The notes under the pieces are model-generated. The model was not told where the DNA came from. It saw only the letters and a program-made list of their open reading frames with translations, and searched no databases. A stretch of 64,000 nt of DNA from Tragulus kanchil (Eukaryota; Chordata; Mammalia; Artiodactyla; Tragulidae). The translations under genes were made by a program, and so were the position numbers. The stretch lies in NCBI GenBank assembly GCA_022376925.1, contig JAIOJX010000025.1, forward strand, positions 7,347,141 through 7,411,140, given 5' to 3'. This document shows positions 38,824 to 51,693 of the stretch, in pieces (positions within the stretch are counted from its first letter, which is position 1; the number at the start of each line of letters is the position of its first letter).

Positions 38824-39502
38824 AATCAAAGATTTTAACTAACATTCCTTTTATAGCATAAAAGAGACAAAACCAGAAGTACCTGCAAAGTCTTAAATCT
38901 CCTTTCAGTTCCAAATACATTTGGTTGTTGTTGTTTCCTGGTAGTTGACTGACAGCAAATTTATTATTAAGTGACACCTCATATATTGTAACCTACATGT
39001 CAATTTATTTAAAATTAACATGCAAGAAGACATTCACTCTGCAAGACAGTTTGTTTAACAGAAGCACATCTGTAGATGAGCTGTCTCTGCTAATATGACA
39101 CTTTGAAAGCAATGATAAAGAACCAGTGACGACTGAAATCCATTCTCTCCTCTCAGGTGCTAAAGACAAGAAATGCTTGTTACAAGGTCTGTGAATAAAT
39201 GTCCAGATGGTTCTCTAAAAACAGTTTAATATCAATCTTATTCAAAATTGTCTTTCTCTTCCAGTACAGCAAAATGTCAACTAGCAAGAATGCTCTGACA
39301 GGGGCCAGTTGAGTCAATTCAATTACCTTGTAACTGACAATTTCTTGAAAAGTCATTTTACTTCAATATTTAATGAGAATCTTTACATTTCACCATCTTA
39401 TTAAGTAGAGGGGAGATCTGTCATTAACAGCCGGCAATAATATTGTGAATACGTGAAAGTTCTCTACATTGTGGAAGAACTGTGTATGTGGGTGTGTACA
39501 TG

Positions 39503-39528
39503 CACACACACACACACACACACACACG
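39503..39528. repeat. (CA)n microsatellite
   Basis: About 13 CA units, preceded by an interrupted TG/GT run at 39481-39496. Confidence 0.95.
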
Positions 39529-39934
39529 ATTCCTCCATCCTCACCTGCTGCTAGGGTGCCAACATTGCCCTTGGTCAGAGGCATGTGTGCAGACCTCTGA
39601 TTTGGAAGGAGCCTTTTACAACAAGCAGGACTTGGGAGGTCCTTTCTGTTGGTGGGGAGCTGACAATCTGCAACAGAGGCTGAATTGTTCTTTTGGGGTC
39701 ACAAATCCCCTTACCAGGTCAGTTCTGGACCTGGTTCTGGGCAAGGTTTCTTCAGGGACAGCTTAGATACTCTTGCTCTTCTACCTCTCCTAATGATTCT
39801 GTGAGGATACTAATATCCCTTACTAAATTCTTTTCTGTTTAAATTGGCTATAGTCTACCACTAAGGACCAGAACCAGCACAATAAACATGAAATGTCTTT
39901 GATGACTAAGAATTTAACATGAGTCGTCATTCTT

Positions 39935-40061
39935 ATTTATTTATTTTGACTGATGGGTTTTAGTTGCAGCATTTGGGATCTAGTTCCCCAACCAGGGATT
40001 GAACCTGGGTCCCCTGAATTGGGAGCATGAAGTCTTAGCCTCTGCACCACCAGGGAAGTCC
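39935..40061 (-). mobile_element. CHR-2-type SINE
   Basis: TTTTAGTTGCAGCATTTGGG, TAGTTCCCCAACCAGGGATT and head CACCACCAGGGAAGTCCC, after a (TTTA)n tail. Confidence 0.85.
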
Positions 40062-40559
40062 CATTCTGAGAATCATCATTCTGAAGAGTCATCATTTTGA
40101 GAATGAGTTTTCAAATGCAGACATGTGATCAGCTAATACTGAGCAATCACCATGTGTTAATACTATGCCTGTGCTAATTTCGTTAATTGTATTAGCTAAT
40201 GTAATCCTTGAAACAACTGAAATAGTAGTTGCCTGCACAATGAAATAGTAGTTGCCTGCACTACTAAGGAGCAGAACAAGGTTGAGATTGAGAGATATGC
40301 CTTCTCACACAGAGAAGACAAGTCAGGACTTGAACTCCTGCAAATTGGCTCCAGGGTCTGTCCTCTTAAACACCATGCCACATTGCAGGAACAAGAGAAG
40401 ACTCCACTATACATAAATTGATAAGTTCATGAAACCAGATCTATTCCCAATAGCTTACTTCTTCATGATTTAAAGTACAAAAATTTAAGTTATATAAGAT
40501 ATATATATAAGCATTATATTCTGGATAACTGAGATTTTTATTATAAGTAGAGCAACATA

Positions 40560-40655
40560 ACCATATATTTTTTAAATTTTGGCCTCTTTTATTGTTATTT
40601 ATTTATTTATTTTCATCCATCTCTACTCCCCGGCTTGTGTGGGCCTCCTGTTGCA
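40560..40655 (-). mobile_element. CHR-like SINE, 3' fragment only
   Basis: Matches only the tail end of the CHR-like SINEs: (TTTA)n, TTTTCATCCATCTCTACTCC, GTGTGGGCCTCC. It stops before the tRNA-like head. Confidence 0.7.
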
Positions 40656-41335
40656 GTCATAACTACAATTTACGTGAGCTATTTTAAAGCCCTGTACAAG
40701 TAGGAAGTACATACATGCAACAGTTTTAACTGCAATAACCAGAGTAGAAAAGTAATCATAATTTTTAGGCAACTGCATAAAATTCCATAGCTGTGTGATC
40801 TCAGACACATCATTTAAGTCTGGTGAACCTCATTTTCCTTACAGAATAGAAATCTCATCATCAAACACCTATTTTATAGGCGACATAGATAATAACAAAG
40901 GATTGTCTTAAGAATAACTTGAGAACATATTCAACAGTGTCTTACAAAAATGTATACAAGTAACAGATTTTATTATCATTAACCACGTTGTTTTGAGCAG
41001 TTTATAAAGTTGTTTTGCATATTTTAGTGCACTGAAATCCCATCAAAACCCTGAGATAGATAAGAGGTAACAGTCTCCTTTTATATGAGGAAAATGAAAT
41101 TGAAAGACATTTTAGGACTCATGCAAGGTCCCACAATAGATAAAAGTTGAAAATACTGGGGGCTAGATACTTGACTCACAACTTTACCATGATACCATTT
41201 AATCTCTTTCATGAAGAAAAAAAATCTTTTTGTCAATAAGATCTAGTTTTAGTTTAAAATTTTTGCTGAGATTATGGCATAGTTGTTAGTACACGTATAT
41301 CCCAATATGCAACTGGATGAAAGCAGGCCACTCAC

Positions 41336-41524
41336 CTTTTTGACTTCATACTTAATGGCAAGTTTGACTCGACTCAGTGAAGCTTTATGCCTGTGCATCT
41401 CCAGAGGGTCTACAGATTCCAGATCGCCATTCAGAATGGCTTCTACCTCTTCTGAGTCTCTACAAAGATCCAGCACACCCACTACAAAGTCTTTGCATTG
41501 CATGGAGAGCTTCCGATAGTCGTT
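41336..41524 (-). CDS. TRPC3: TRPC3 exon 3: cytoplasmic linker (copy 1)
   Basis: A 189-base, phase 0/0 exon of 63 codons (residues 257-319) that continues directly from EFK of the ankyrin exon. It reads [20 protein letters not shown], then [17 protein letters not shown], and ends [10 protein letters not shown]. This is the linker helix region between the ankyrin repeats and the membrane domain. The acceptor ends TTAG before AACGACTAT, and the donor is AAG then GTGAGT-like sequence. An identical second copy lies at 42464-42652 because of the duplicated segment around it. Either copy alone gives a normal transcript. Including both would insert 63 residues in frame. Confidence 0.95.
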
Positions 41525-42463
41525 CTAAGAACAAGAGGGTTAAAGTTTAATACAGAGAATATCCTTTGGTTCAGTGGAAAGTGTTCAGGGGGTTTGTGAA
41601 TTAGAAAAAGTCTACCTAACTTTGGCTAGGAAGCTGTAACCTGCAGGTGGATGCAAGGTTTGTTGCACTAGGTACCAGCTGGATTTGCTTTCACCTTGTG
41701 CCTTGCCCTGGGCCTTCTACAAGCTGTACAAACACGTGAGATAGTTCCGAAAATGGTGTGCATGTAAGTGACTGGTTGGTTAAGCGCTTAATGCTGAAAG
41801 GCCAAAGTATCAATAAGTTTTTGTATGTTTCTTATACAGACAGTTTTCCTAAAACCAAAACAAGCATTTCTAAGACAAAAATTCCTTAAATTAAATGGCA
41901 ATTTGATGTAGAAGATTGACTATATGTGAAAAAAACCTCTCTGGTTTACTATCCATTGCCTTATTGGAGACAGTGCTTTTCAAATTGTAGTCCTGGGGCC
42001 AGCAGCCTTAGTAGTATTTGGGCATGTGTTAGAAATGTAAATTCACAGACCCCACCTATTCAACAGTGTCTTACAAAATGTATACAAGTAACAGATTTGA
42101 TTATCATTAACCACGTTGTTTTGAGCAGTTTATAAAGTTGTTTTGCATATTTTAGTGCACTGAAATCCCATCAAAACCCTGAGATAGATAAGAGGTAACA
42201 GTCTCCTTTTATATGAGGAAAATGAAATTGAAAGACATTTTAGGACTCATGCAAGGTCCCACAATAGATAAAAGTTGAAAATACTGGGGGCTAGATACTT
42301 GACTCACAACTTTACCATGATACCATTTAATCTCTTTCATGAAGAAAAAAAATCTTTTTGTCAATAAGATCTAGTTTTAGTTTAAAATTTTTGCTGAGAT
42401 TATGGCATAGTTGTTAGTACACGTATATCCCAATATGCAACTGGATGAAAGCAGGCCACTCAC

Positions 42464-42652
42464 CTTTTTGACTTCATACTTAATGGCAAGTTTGACTCGA
42501 CTCAGTGAAGCTTTATGCCTGTGCATCTCCAGAGGGTCTACAGATTCCAGATCGCCATTCAGAATGGCTTCTACCTCTTCTGAGTCTCTACAAAGATCCA
42601 GCACACCCACTACAAAGTCTTTGCATTGCATGGAGAGCTTCCGATAGTCGTT
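42464..42652 (-). CDS. TRPC3: TRPC3 exon 3, second copy (probable assembly duplicate)
   Basis: Repeats the 63-codon linker exon, offset by 1128 bases, with the same acceptor, donor and predicted residues. It sits inside the second copy of a 1.13 kb direct duplication that also carries the flanking intron. There is no sign of independent coding evolution, which argues for a false duplicate rather than a mutually exclusive exon. Confidence 0.85.
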
Positions 42653-43097
42653 CTAAGAACAAGAGGGTTAAAGTTTAATACAGAGAATATCCTTTGGTTC
42701 AGTGGAAAGTGTTCAGGGGGTTTGTGAATTAGAAAAAGTCTACCTAACTTTGGCTAGGAAGCTGTAACCTGCAGGTGGATGCAAGGTTTGTTGCACTAGG
42801 TACCAGCTGGATTTGCTTTCACCTTGTGCCTTGCCCTGGGCCTTCTACAAGCTGTACAAACACATGAGATAGTTCCGAAAATGGTGTGCATGTAAGTGAC
42901 TGGTTGGTTAAGCGCTTAATGCTGAAAGGCCAAAGTATCAATAAGTTTTTGTATGTTTCTTATACAGACAGTTTTCCTAAAACCAAAACAAACATTTCTA
43001 AGACAAAAATTCCTTAAATTAAATGGCAATTTGATGTAGAAGATTGACTATATGTGAAAAAAACCTCTCTGGTTTACTATCCATTGCCTTATTGGAG

Positions 43098-43276
43098 ACA
43101 GTGCTTTTCAAATTGTAGTCCTGGGGCCAGCAGCCTTAGTAGTATTTGGGCATGTGTTAGAAATGTAAATTCACAGACCCCACCAAACGTCCTGATTAGA
43201 AACTGACCATGAGGGCCAGCAACGAGTTAACACACCCTCCAGGTATTCCAGATACACACTTCTGTTTGAGGATGCC
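43098..43276 (+). mobile_element. MER5A-like hAT DNA transposon relic
   Basis: In order: CAGTGCTTTTCAAATTGTAG, GTTAGAAATGTAAATTCACA, GACCCCACC, CCTCCAGGTATTCCAGATA, GTTTGAGGATGCC. This fits the short non-autonomous MER5A family. A complete duplicate is at 44193-44371; a cut copy is at 41971-42056. Confidence 0.7.
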
Positions 43277-44192
43277 TAATTACAGTGAAGGCAAAGAAGA
43301 TATGTACCAACGAGAAGGGTATTTTTTCTTGTTTGTCTGAAGGACACATTATCATGTCCTGTAGAACTGGAAACAGAGAAATGTCTGATCATATATAACT
43401 GAATTCTCAGGGATTGTAGAATACCAATACCTGAGAGAAAAATTTTCAGGCCATTGGAACTAACACCTTGCTAAAAATAATCTGTGAATCTTTAATTTCA
43501 TTACCATATTTATGTCATGCCATGGACTGGTAGAAGGAAGTCAGTTGTCAACATTCTCTGTTACCTTCTGAATGGAGCTCTATTTCTAGCCCATTGATTC
43601 CAACCCAGGTGTCAATGACCTTCAATCAGGAAAATGCTTTATGTCTGCCACCCCCAGCTCCACTTTTACGACTTTCAATAAAATTGTAGCCCATTAGGAA
43701 AATTACTCAGATGGTAATTAATCGGTGCACTTGAGGAAAGCAGAATTCCTCACCCCAACATGTCTTGAGCAACATTTAAGACAGCAGAATTTCTGGGTTT
43801 CCAAAGGTTTAAATACTTTAATCATCTTCATATGGCATGATGAATTTCAATTTTTTCCCCTTAAATAATTAATTAACTTGATTTGATGGGCAAACTACCA
43901 GCTGGATTTGCTTTCACCTTGTGCCTTGCCCTGGGCCTTCTACAAGCTGTACAAACACATGAGATAGTTCGAAAATGGTGTGCATGTAAGTGACTGGTTG
44001 GTTAAGCGCTTAATGCTGAAAGGCCAAAGTATCAATAAGTTTTTGTATGTTTCTTATACAGACAGTTTTCCTAAAACCAAAACAAACATTTCTAAGACAA
44101 AAATTCCTTAAATTAAATGGCAATTTGATGTAGAAGATTGACTATATGTGAAAAAAACCTCTCTGGTTTACTATCCATTGCCTTATTGGAGA

Positions 44193-44371
44193 CAGTGCTT
44201 TTCAAATTGTAGTCCTGGGGCCAGCAGCCTTAGTAGTATTTGGGCATGTGTTAGAAATGTAAATTCACAGACCCCACCAAACGTCCTGATTAGAAACTGA
44301 CCATGAGGGCCAGCAACGAGTTAACACACCCTCCAGGTATTCCAGATACACACTTCTGTTTGAGGATGCCT
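44193..44371 (+). mobile_element. MER5A-like relic (duplicate of the 43098 copy)
   Basis: Carried by duplication 14. Confidence 0.7.
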
Positions 44372-45401
44372 AATTACAGTGAAGGCAAAGAAGATATGTA
44401 CCAACGAGAAGGGTATTTTTTCTTGTTTGTCTGAAGGACACATTATCATGTCCTGTAGAACTGGAAACAGAGAAATGTCTGATCATATATAACTGAATTC
44501 TCAGGGATTGTAGAATACCAATACCTGAGAGAAAAATTTTCAGGCCATTGGAACTAACACCTTGCTAAAAATAATCTGTGAATCTTTAATTTCATTACCA
44601 TATTTATGTCATGCCATGGACTGGTAGAAGGAAGTCAGTTGTCAACATTCTCTGTTACCTTCTGAATGGAGCTCTATTTCTAGCCCATTGATTCCAACCC
44701 AGGTGTCAATGACCTTCAATCAGGAAAATGCTTTATGTCTGCCACCCCCAGCTCCACTTTTACGACTTTCAATAAAATTGTAGCCCATTAGGAAAATTAC
44801 TCAGATGGTAATTAATCGGTGCACTTGAGGAAAGCAGAATTCCTCACCCCAACATGTCTTGAGCAACATTTAAGACAGCAGAATTTCTGGGTTTCCAAAG
44901 GTTTAAATACTTTAATCATCTTCATATGGCATGATGAATTTCAATTTTTTCCCCTTAAATAATTAATTAACTTGATTTGATGGGCAAACTTGCTCCACCA
45001 ACTAAAATAAATAAGAAGAGGAAAGACTGTTTAAAGTCTACACAGACTAGAATAGTTTCCATTTCAGATATCAGAAATTCAGATAAAGAACAGTTGCAGT
45101 TAATCCTCTTCCCCTCACAAGGGAACAGATAAAATGAATAAAAACTTCAGTCTTTGGTTTCCATTCAAATTGGTACCATGCAACTGATAAAATTAATAAA
45201 ATGTTCAATCTCTGGTTTCTATGCAGAGTGTCAGTTAAATATCCATCTGCCTTCCATTCCTGAAAGACTAATGAAATATTTTATTATAGCATCCAGAAGG
45301 ATTATTAAATCTGTCTGTTTCCATATAAAGCTCCCCTTTTAATACATTTTTTAAATGAAATTTCCTCATGTTACTTCTCAGTTCAGACTGTTCTGTAAGA
45401 T

Positions 45402-47563
45402 TTGGTACAACACAGGATGGCCAATTCTCCATTGATCAGGAATTTTAAAAAAAGACTATTTTCTATTCACTAAAAGATCAGCCAGCAAGCAAAAACAGGT
45501 AACCAAGTTGCAAGGTTAAAACTTTGTTTTCATAACATTTCCTGCCAGAAGAAGTCTGCTATCCAAGTACAGAAAATAATCAGAGCTGGAGGTAATAGAG
45601 ATTTCTTCTGTTGGGCTTACAGGATATCCTTCTGCCAATATACGCAGAGTTCTCAGGGGACTCTGAGAGTCGACTCTGTCAGTTCTACCACGAGGTCCTG
45701 TCTCTCATCACTTTCACAACTCAGGCCTTTTGTCTGACCCACATTTTCTAATGACTTTCTCTTAATTTAGTTTTACTTGATTATCCTCATTGTATGACTT
45801 TGCCATTACCAATATCCCTCCACAAAAGTACCAGATGGATCAGCAGCCTACTTTAGGAGAGCAGGAACTCATACCTGGAAGGCCTGCTCAAGCCAGAAGA
45901 ACAACGAAGCCTACGCCTCATCACACACTGCCGACAGGTTTCAGCAGGTTTTTTAAAATGCGTGGTTTAATCTCTGTTTATCCTTAACAGGAAACTTGAA
46001 AATTCAACTCTAAACAGGCTTGGTTCTGTCAGATCCTTTCCTTAATAATAAAGGAGGGTGTAGTGGTTAAAAGAATCAATCTGAAACCAGACTTCTTGGG
46101 TTCAAATACTGGTTCTACCACTTAATAGCTGTGTGACCTGACAGAATCGAGATCTTTCGGACGAGAATAAGCCTATCTATTATTGCTGCTATAAGGATTA
46201 AATGCTTTGAGAGTGCTAGGTACACATCAAATACTACAGAGTTGGTTCCATGGTACCAGGTACAGCATGTTACACAGAAGAGCTAGAATTGGAATCCAAG
46301 GTACCCAAATCTAGGCTTAGCTGATGGAACCTTCGCTATTGTCTCTGTTTTCTCATTTGTAAAATGAGAGGTCTGCATAGGCAGATGATTCCTAGAGTAT
46401 TTTCCTGCTATAAAATGCTATCTTGCTTTTGGACTATATTGACTTTCCCTTTCCTTACTCTCTTAGCAATTTTAAAAAGACTATTTTCTATTCACTAAAT
46501 TGGTACAACACAGGATGGCCAATTCTCCATTGATCAGGAATTTTAAAAAAAGACTATTTTCTATTCACTAAAAGATCAGCCAGCAAGCAAAAACAGGTAA
46601 CCAAGTTGCAAGGTTAAAACTTTGTTTTCATAACATTTCCTGCCAGAAGAAGTCTGCTATCCAAGTACAGAAAATAATCAGAGCTGGAGGTAATAGAGAT
46701 TTCTTCTGTTGGGCTTACAGGATATCCTTCTGCCAATATACGCAGAGTTCTCAGGGGACTCTGAGAGTCGACTCTGTCAGTTCTACCACGAGGTCCTGTC
46801 TCTCATCACTTTCACAACTCAGGCCTTTTGTCTGACCCACATTTTCTAATGACTTTCTCTTAATTTAGTTTTACTTGATTATCCTCATTGTATGACTTTG
46901 CCATTACCAATATCCCTCCACAAAAGTACCAGATGGATCAGCAGCCTACTTTAGGAGAGCAGGAACTCATACCTGGAAGGCCTGCTCAAGCCAGAAGAAC
47001 AACGAAGCCTACGCCTCATCACACACTGCCGATAGGTTTCAGCAGGTTTTTAAAGTGCGTGGTTTAATCTCTGTTTATCCTTAACAGGAAACTTGAAAAT
47101 TCAACTCTAAACAGGCTTGGTTCTGTCAGATCCTTTCCTTAATAATAAAGGAGGGTGTAGTGGTTAAAAGAATCAATCTGAAACCAGACTTCTTGGGTTC
47201 AAATACTGGTTCTACCACTTAATAGCTGTGTGACCTGACAGAATCGAGATCTTTCGGACGAGAATAAGCCTATCTATTATTGCTGCTATAAGGATTAAAT
47301 GCTTTGAGAGTGCTAGGTACACATCAAATACTACAGAGTTGGTTCCATGGTACCAGGTACAGCATGTTACACAGAAGAGCTAGAATTGGAATCCAAGGTA
47401 CCCAAATCTAGGCTTAGCTGATGGAACCTTCGCTATTGTCTCTGTTTTCTCATTTGTAAAATGAGAGGTCTGCATAGGCAGATGATTCCTAGAGTATTTT
47501 CCTGCTATAAAATGCTATCTTGCTTTTGGACTATATTGACTTTCCCTTTCCTTACTCTCTTAC
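45402..47563. repeat. Direct duplication 15, about 1.06 kb
   Basis: Copies are 45402-46464 and 46500-47563, offset 1098. The 35-base filler (46465-46499) is itself a noisy extra copy of 45443-45477, from inside the unit. Confidence 0.95.
46050..46150 (+). mobile_element. MIR SINE relic
   Basis: Typical MIR words: GTAGTGGTTAAAAGAATCAA, GGGTTCAAATACTGGTTCTA, CCACTTAATAGCTGTGTGAC. The duplicate is at about 47148-47248. Confidence 0.8.
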
Positions 47564-48920
47564 TGTGATATAAACTGAAATTTTTTTTCTTTACTTTAAA
47601 AAGGGGAAATCTGAGGCACAGAGAAAACAAAATGGCTTTTCTTTTTTTAAAGTGCATCGCTGGTTCAGAATTAGGAAATTTCAGCTTAATAAATGGCTAG
47701 CTTCCTTGCCACTGACATGTGGAAGATTAGACATGGAGTTCATCCTGTCCAGTATTCTGCTTCTTAGAATAGCTTCAGACAGCATTTGCACATCAAAAAT
47801 GTTTCTTTAATAATCTGTCACCAAGCTGTCCTCCATGAATCTATCTAAATCTATATCCTAGAAGGTTCACCTCTTGAGATAATGACCTTCATGTATTTTC
47901 AGCACCATGCTGCCTGTATGCTTCAAGGACCTTTGAAGACTGGATGGTGGCTGAGAACCTTCTCTGAAGCACCTAAGAGACGGCAGTCTGAGGGATGGGA
48001 TACCGGGTCATATAGGCCACTGATAAGGTGAACAGTCGTCTCTTTTTCACTAAGGAACATGCTATCTTATTTTTTTTTTTTAAATTTATTTCAAGGCTAG
48101 TACTTTAAGCTCAGAGTCTTTATGGGAAGAATATAGTGAACACCACAAAATAGAGCAAATTAAGTGCCCCTGCCTCAGAAATAAGCTTCATTTGCTGCCC
48201 TTTCGGGAGAGGCAGTCTGCGGGTTAGTGCTGTGAAAGCACTATTTTCTCTGTCTATCTGAAGCCCTGACAGATGGACAGAAGTGCAGGATGAGAAGGCA
48301 AAAAGGTGAAAGGAAGAGAAATGAGAAAAGGATAACAAGGACCAGTGAGAATGGGACAGAACAGGAACATTTAGTCCAGAGAGAGAGAACTGTGGTCCTT
48401 AGAGACTGCAACTTCCAAAGAACTGTCTGTATTTTGGCTCAGAGATGGTTATGCCACACAAATGCTTTCCATGTAGTTCAGAAAAAGGAAACATGAGATT
48501 TCGTTGAGTTTTGTGTATCCTTAGATACACAGCTTTATAGACACCTTCTTAAACTCAGTTGTATTTTCTCCTCTTTTTGCCCTTTCACCTGTAATGGCTT
48601 TCTACCTTTGACAGATTATCAGAAGTGACGCTTTATGTCGGGATAAAGGAGATTCCAAGTATTATCAATACAGTTTTAGTTGGCTTCAAGGGGAGAGCTC
48701 TGAACAACAAATTTTCTTAACATTGCTTCACTAAGACATTTCTCTGGGCAGAATTGCACATGTCACCATCTTTCGCAAATTATTGAAACATAATCTAGAA
48801 AGATATTCACAGAATCTCTTATACAGACTTTCAGTATATATCAAGCAAAATGCATAAAACAAGGTTTGAGTAACCCTTGAAATAGTGAATTAACAAATTT
48901 AGAATTATACTTTTAATGAA

Positions 48921-49127
48921 AAGTGAAAGTGTTCTTTAGTTGTTTCTGACTCTACAATCCTAAGGACTGTAGCCCATCGGGCTACTCTGTCCATGGAATT
49001 CTCCAGGCAAGAATACTGGAGTGGGTTGTTGTGACCTCCTACAAGGGATATTTCCCACCCAGGGACTGAAGCTGCATATGCTGCATTGCAGGCAGGTTCT
49101 TTACTGTCTGAGCCACCGGGGAAACCC
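48921..49127 (-). mobile_element. Bov-tA-type SINE
   Basis: Minus orientation: TAGTTGTTTCTGACTCTACA, CTCCAGGCAAGAATACTGGA, GAGCCACCGGGGAAACCC. Present once. Confidence 0.9.
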
Positions 49128-50505
49128 ATAGTTTTTATTATGTTGAAGTGACATTTAGACTTTCATCTGAACAAGTTTCTATTCTCTTCAAACAGAATTT
49201 GAAGTTATAAATTTGCTCTACCTGAGTTCTATTAAAAAATAGTAATTCATTTTAGGTACAAGGAAATAGATATTTTCAAATACCACATAATGAATCTTTC
49301 CAAGGGCATAGATATAGGTTATATTTATTCTCTTCTTTGTATTTTCCAACATTTCCCAAATTTTTACAGTAAATATGCACAGCTTTTATCTGAGAAAAAA
49401 TTTAATGGAATAACAAAATTACAGTAAGGCCAGATTTCCACCAGCACAAGATGAATATTGATGGATATTAAGGAAATCTGGTGTATATGGAAGGGGAAAA
49501 AAACCCACAAAACTTTCCTACCATTTTTTTTCAACTAGTAAACTAGAATTATATTGCTAGTTGCACTTGTGTGACTCTCACTTAAATATGAAAAACTGCA
49601 ATAAAATCTAAAAAACAGAATAATCACTTTTCTGTGATCTGACACCACAACACTAATAAAAAGATAAACTCGACATCAGAAAAATAAGGAATTGATGCCT
49701 GGACTATCTTCTTTAGTGGATGATGGGCGGCAAGAACCTGCTGAAAAATAGTATGACTTTACCAGATCTAAGAAATCTCCTTTTATCCCAGATTTAATAG
49801 GCAGAACCACCTTTAATGCATAGCAGGATGTAAGGATTAAATAAACTAATGTTCCATCATTAATGTATAATTTTTAATAAAAATAAATAATACTGTTTGA
49901 CTGGAAATGATGTCCAGGAAAAAGTTCACTCATTAAAAACATATATATTAAAGCAAACCACTCTGCTGTCCTTATATTTCTGGGCTGACCTGATGCCTAC
50001 GGCTCACCTTTCTGAATCCTGTGGAGTTCAAATGTGGATTTCAGGTGCAGTCATTTTAGTCATAAATAAAGTTACTTTAGTCATTCATATTAGTTTTTGA
50101 CTTTTAACCTAAGGGAACATACAAATGTTGGGGCCAATAAACAGTGCAGGTAAAACCGGTACTATTTCTATACTGGCTGCCACCATAAAATTAACTACAG
50201 AAGAGGAAGAATTGGGAAGGAGGAAGATCATACCAAAGCCCTCCTTCAACAAAAGAGAAGTCTTGTGTACTGCTCAATGCTTATGGAAATACAGAGCAGC
50301 ACAATATTCACAGCTCTCCGGTCCAGTATATACCAGGCTGAGAAGGGAAAATCATCAGATCATTTCTGACGGGCACTTCCAATCCCGTGAGATTTTTAGA
50401 TCCACTGAGAAAAACAGATTTGGAAGCAGACTTTGGAAAGTGCCTAAGTAGCAGGGGTTAAGTGGAAAAGCGTGTGGAGCAACCGAGGTGGAGCGCATTG
50501 TTTAC

Positions 50506-51277
50506 CTTGAACTCCTTCTCTATATTGGCCAGCTTCGCCAGCTCGTTGCTGAGTTCCAGGGCAGTGAGCACTGGGTCCTCGCTAGACAAGGACAGATACG
50601 CTGGGCTGGCCAGCCCCTTGTAGGCATTGATCCTCGAGCGCGAGTGGCTGAAAGAGTCATGCCTCTGCTTCTCTGTGCAGTCCCCGCATTTGCAGAAATA
50701 GTCATGCGGCCGCTCGATCCTGGCTCCCTTCATCAGCAGCATGTGCACCACCTCGTACTTCTGGCAGTGTGCCGCCAGGATGATGGGGGTGATGTCCGGG
50801 GAGAAACGTGTGCCGTCCTCGTCGTAGGCATAGAAGTCGTCGTCCTGCAGCTCCTGCTCACAGGGGCTCAGGGTTAGGCGCTTGCTGGCTGCGAAACCGG
50901 GGTGGTTGAGGATGGCTTCCACAATGCGCACGTAGCCCTTGCTGATGGCGAGCAGCAGGGCGTCGCCAATGCGCGCCAAGTTCTCCTTCTTGAGCAGCAG
51001 CTCTGTTACCTCCAGGTGCTCATTGCCCACGGCCAGCTGCAGTGCATTCTGGCCCATGTAGTCCACGCAGTTGACGTTTAGCGTCTTGGACTCCTCTAGC
51101 ATCTTGCGCACCACAGGGATGTTGCCATACTCGGCAGCGTCCAGGAAGCGCTCCTCCTCGGCAGTGAGGCTAGTACCCCGGTCATTGAACATGAAGGCCG
51201 GTCCCCGGACGGCTTGGCGCCGGCCCTTCTCCCGCATCCCCGTCTTGCGCCTCAGGGATGGGCTTTCCTCCATCGAC
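50506..51277 (-). CDS. TRPC3: TRPC3 exon 2 (by inference): N-terminus and ankyrin repeats
   Basis: Encodes the cytoplasmic N-terminus of the channel, residues 1-256 if translation starts at the ATG at 51273-51271. The start MEESPSLRR, then [17 protein letters not shown] and [19 protein letters not shown], are TRPC3-like rather than TRPC6 or TRPC7. Ankyrin repeats follow (for example [20 protein letters not shown] and [20 protein letters not shown]), then the TRP_2-type linker ending [14 protein letters not shown]. The donor is clear: AAG at 50508-50506, then GTAAAC. An AG acceptor sits at 51279-51278, only four bases before the ATG, after a T-rich tract. This suggests an upstream exon that may add N-terminal residues, as in the long TRPC3 isoform. 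The exon is GC-rich and CpG-rich compared with its introns and is present once. Confidence 0.95.
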
Positions 51278-51521
51278 CTATTCAATAGCAGCAACAACGA
51301 CAAAACCTTGGCTGTAGAATATTAGGGCATATTGCTTCTTCCCCCATATCGAGCCATTTCTGGAGAACACCTCACACACTGCAGACTTGTGTGGCCTGAG
51401 GATAGCCAGGACAGTTGCTAACACTGACCTTAAGTTTACACCTGTACCTAATAAGGGCTGCCAGAACTCAGAGAGCAGCAGGAAGCCCTTCAGAACAGGA
51501 TTTCCTATTCCAGAGAACTAC

Positions 51522-51693
51522 GGACCCCAACCTTTTTGGCAGCAGGGACCAGTTTCCTGGAAGACAGTTTTTCCACCCACCAAGGTTTCAGGATGATTCA
51601 AGCACATTACATGTATTGTGCACTTTATTCTTCATCTAATTCCCCCCTCTCCCCACTAACCAGAGGTCCCAGCAGCCTGGAGGTTGGGGATCC
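51522..51693. mobile_element. Short element with inverted termini (hAT-like relic)
   Basis: Starts GGACCCCAACCTTTTTGGCA and ends AGGTTGGGGATCC, so the ends are inverted repeats of about 12 bases. Size about 170 bases and no coding capacity. It resembles a common mammalian non-autonomous DNA transposon that I cannot name with certainty. Confidence 0.5.

Larger units (their letters stand above)
37095..39281. repeat. Direct duplication 12, about 1.09 kb
   Basis: Copies are 37095-38188 and 38189-39281, offset 1094. Almost no differences. Each copy carries a CHR-2-type SINE. Confidence 0.95.
25996..41335 (-). other. TRPC3: Long intron between the linker and pre-S1 exons
   Basis: About 15 kb as assembled, including the second copy of exon 4 and duplications 8 to 12. 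It is rich in SINEs (Bov-tA at 27.5 kb; CHR types at 30.3, 31.4, 32.5, 34.8, 36.4, 37.6 and 39.9 kb) and L1 3' fragments. No further TRPC3 exon or other gene is seen. Unique stretches 27731-29458, 33896-34237 and 40062-40928 hold only a (CA)n run and weak MIR-like sequence. Confidence 0.75.
40929..43184. repeat. Direct duplication 13, about 1.13 kb, carrying TRPC3 exon 3
   Basis: Copies are 40929-42057 and 42058-43184, offset 1128-1129. The join is seamless at a short shared ATTCA. Differences are a few single bases. Confidence 0.95.
42801..44990. repeat. Direct duplication 14, about 1.10 kb
   Basis: Copies are 42801-43895 and 43896-44990, offset 1095. It shares its first 380 bases with duplication 13, so that block occurs at 41671, 42801 and 43896. 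Confidence 0.95.
41525..50505 (-). other. TRPC3: Intron between the ankyrin and linker exons
   Basis: Contains the second copy of exon 3, duplications 13 to 15, a MER5A-like hAT relic, a MIR and one Bov-tA SINE at 48.9-49.1 kb. The unique stretches 47564-48920 and 49128-50505 show no gene or repeat that I can support. Confidence 0.75.
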
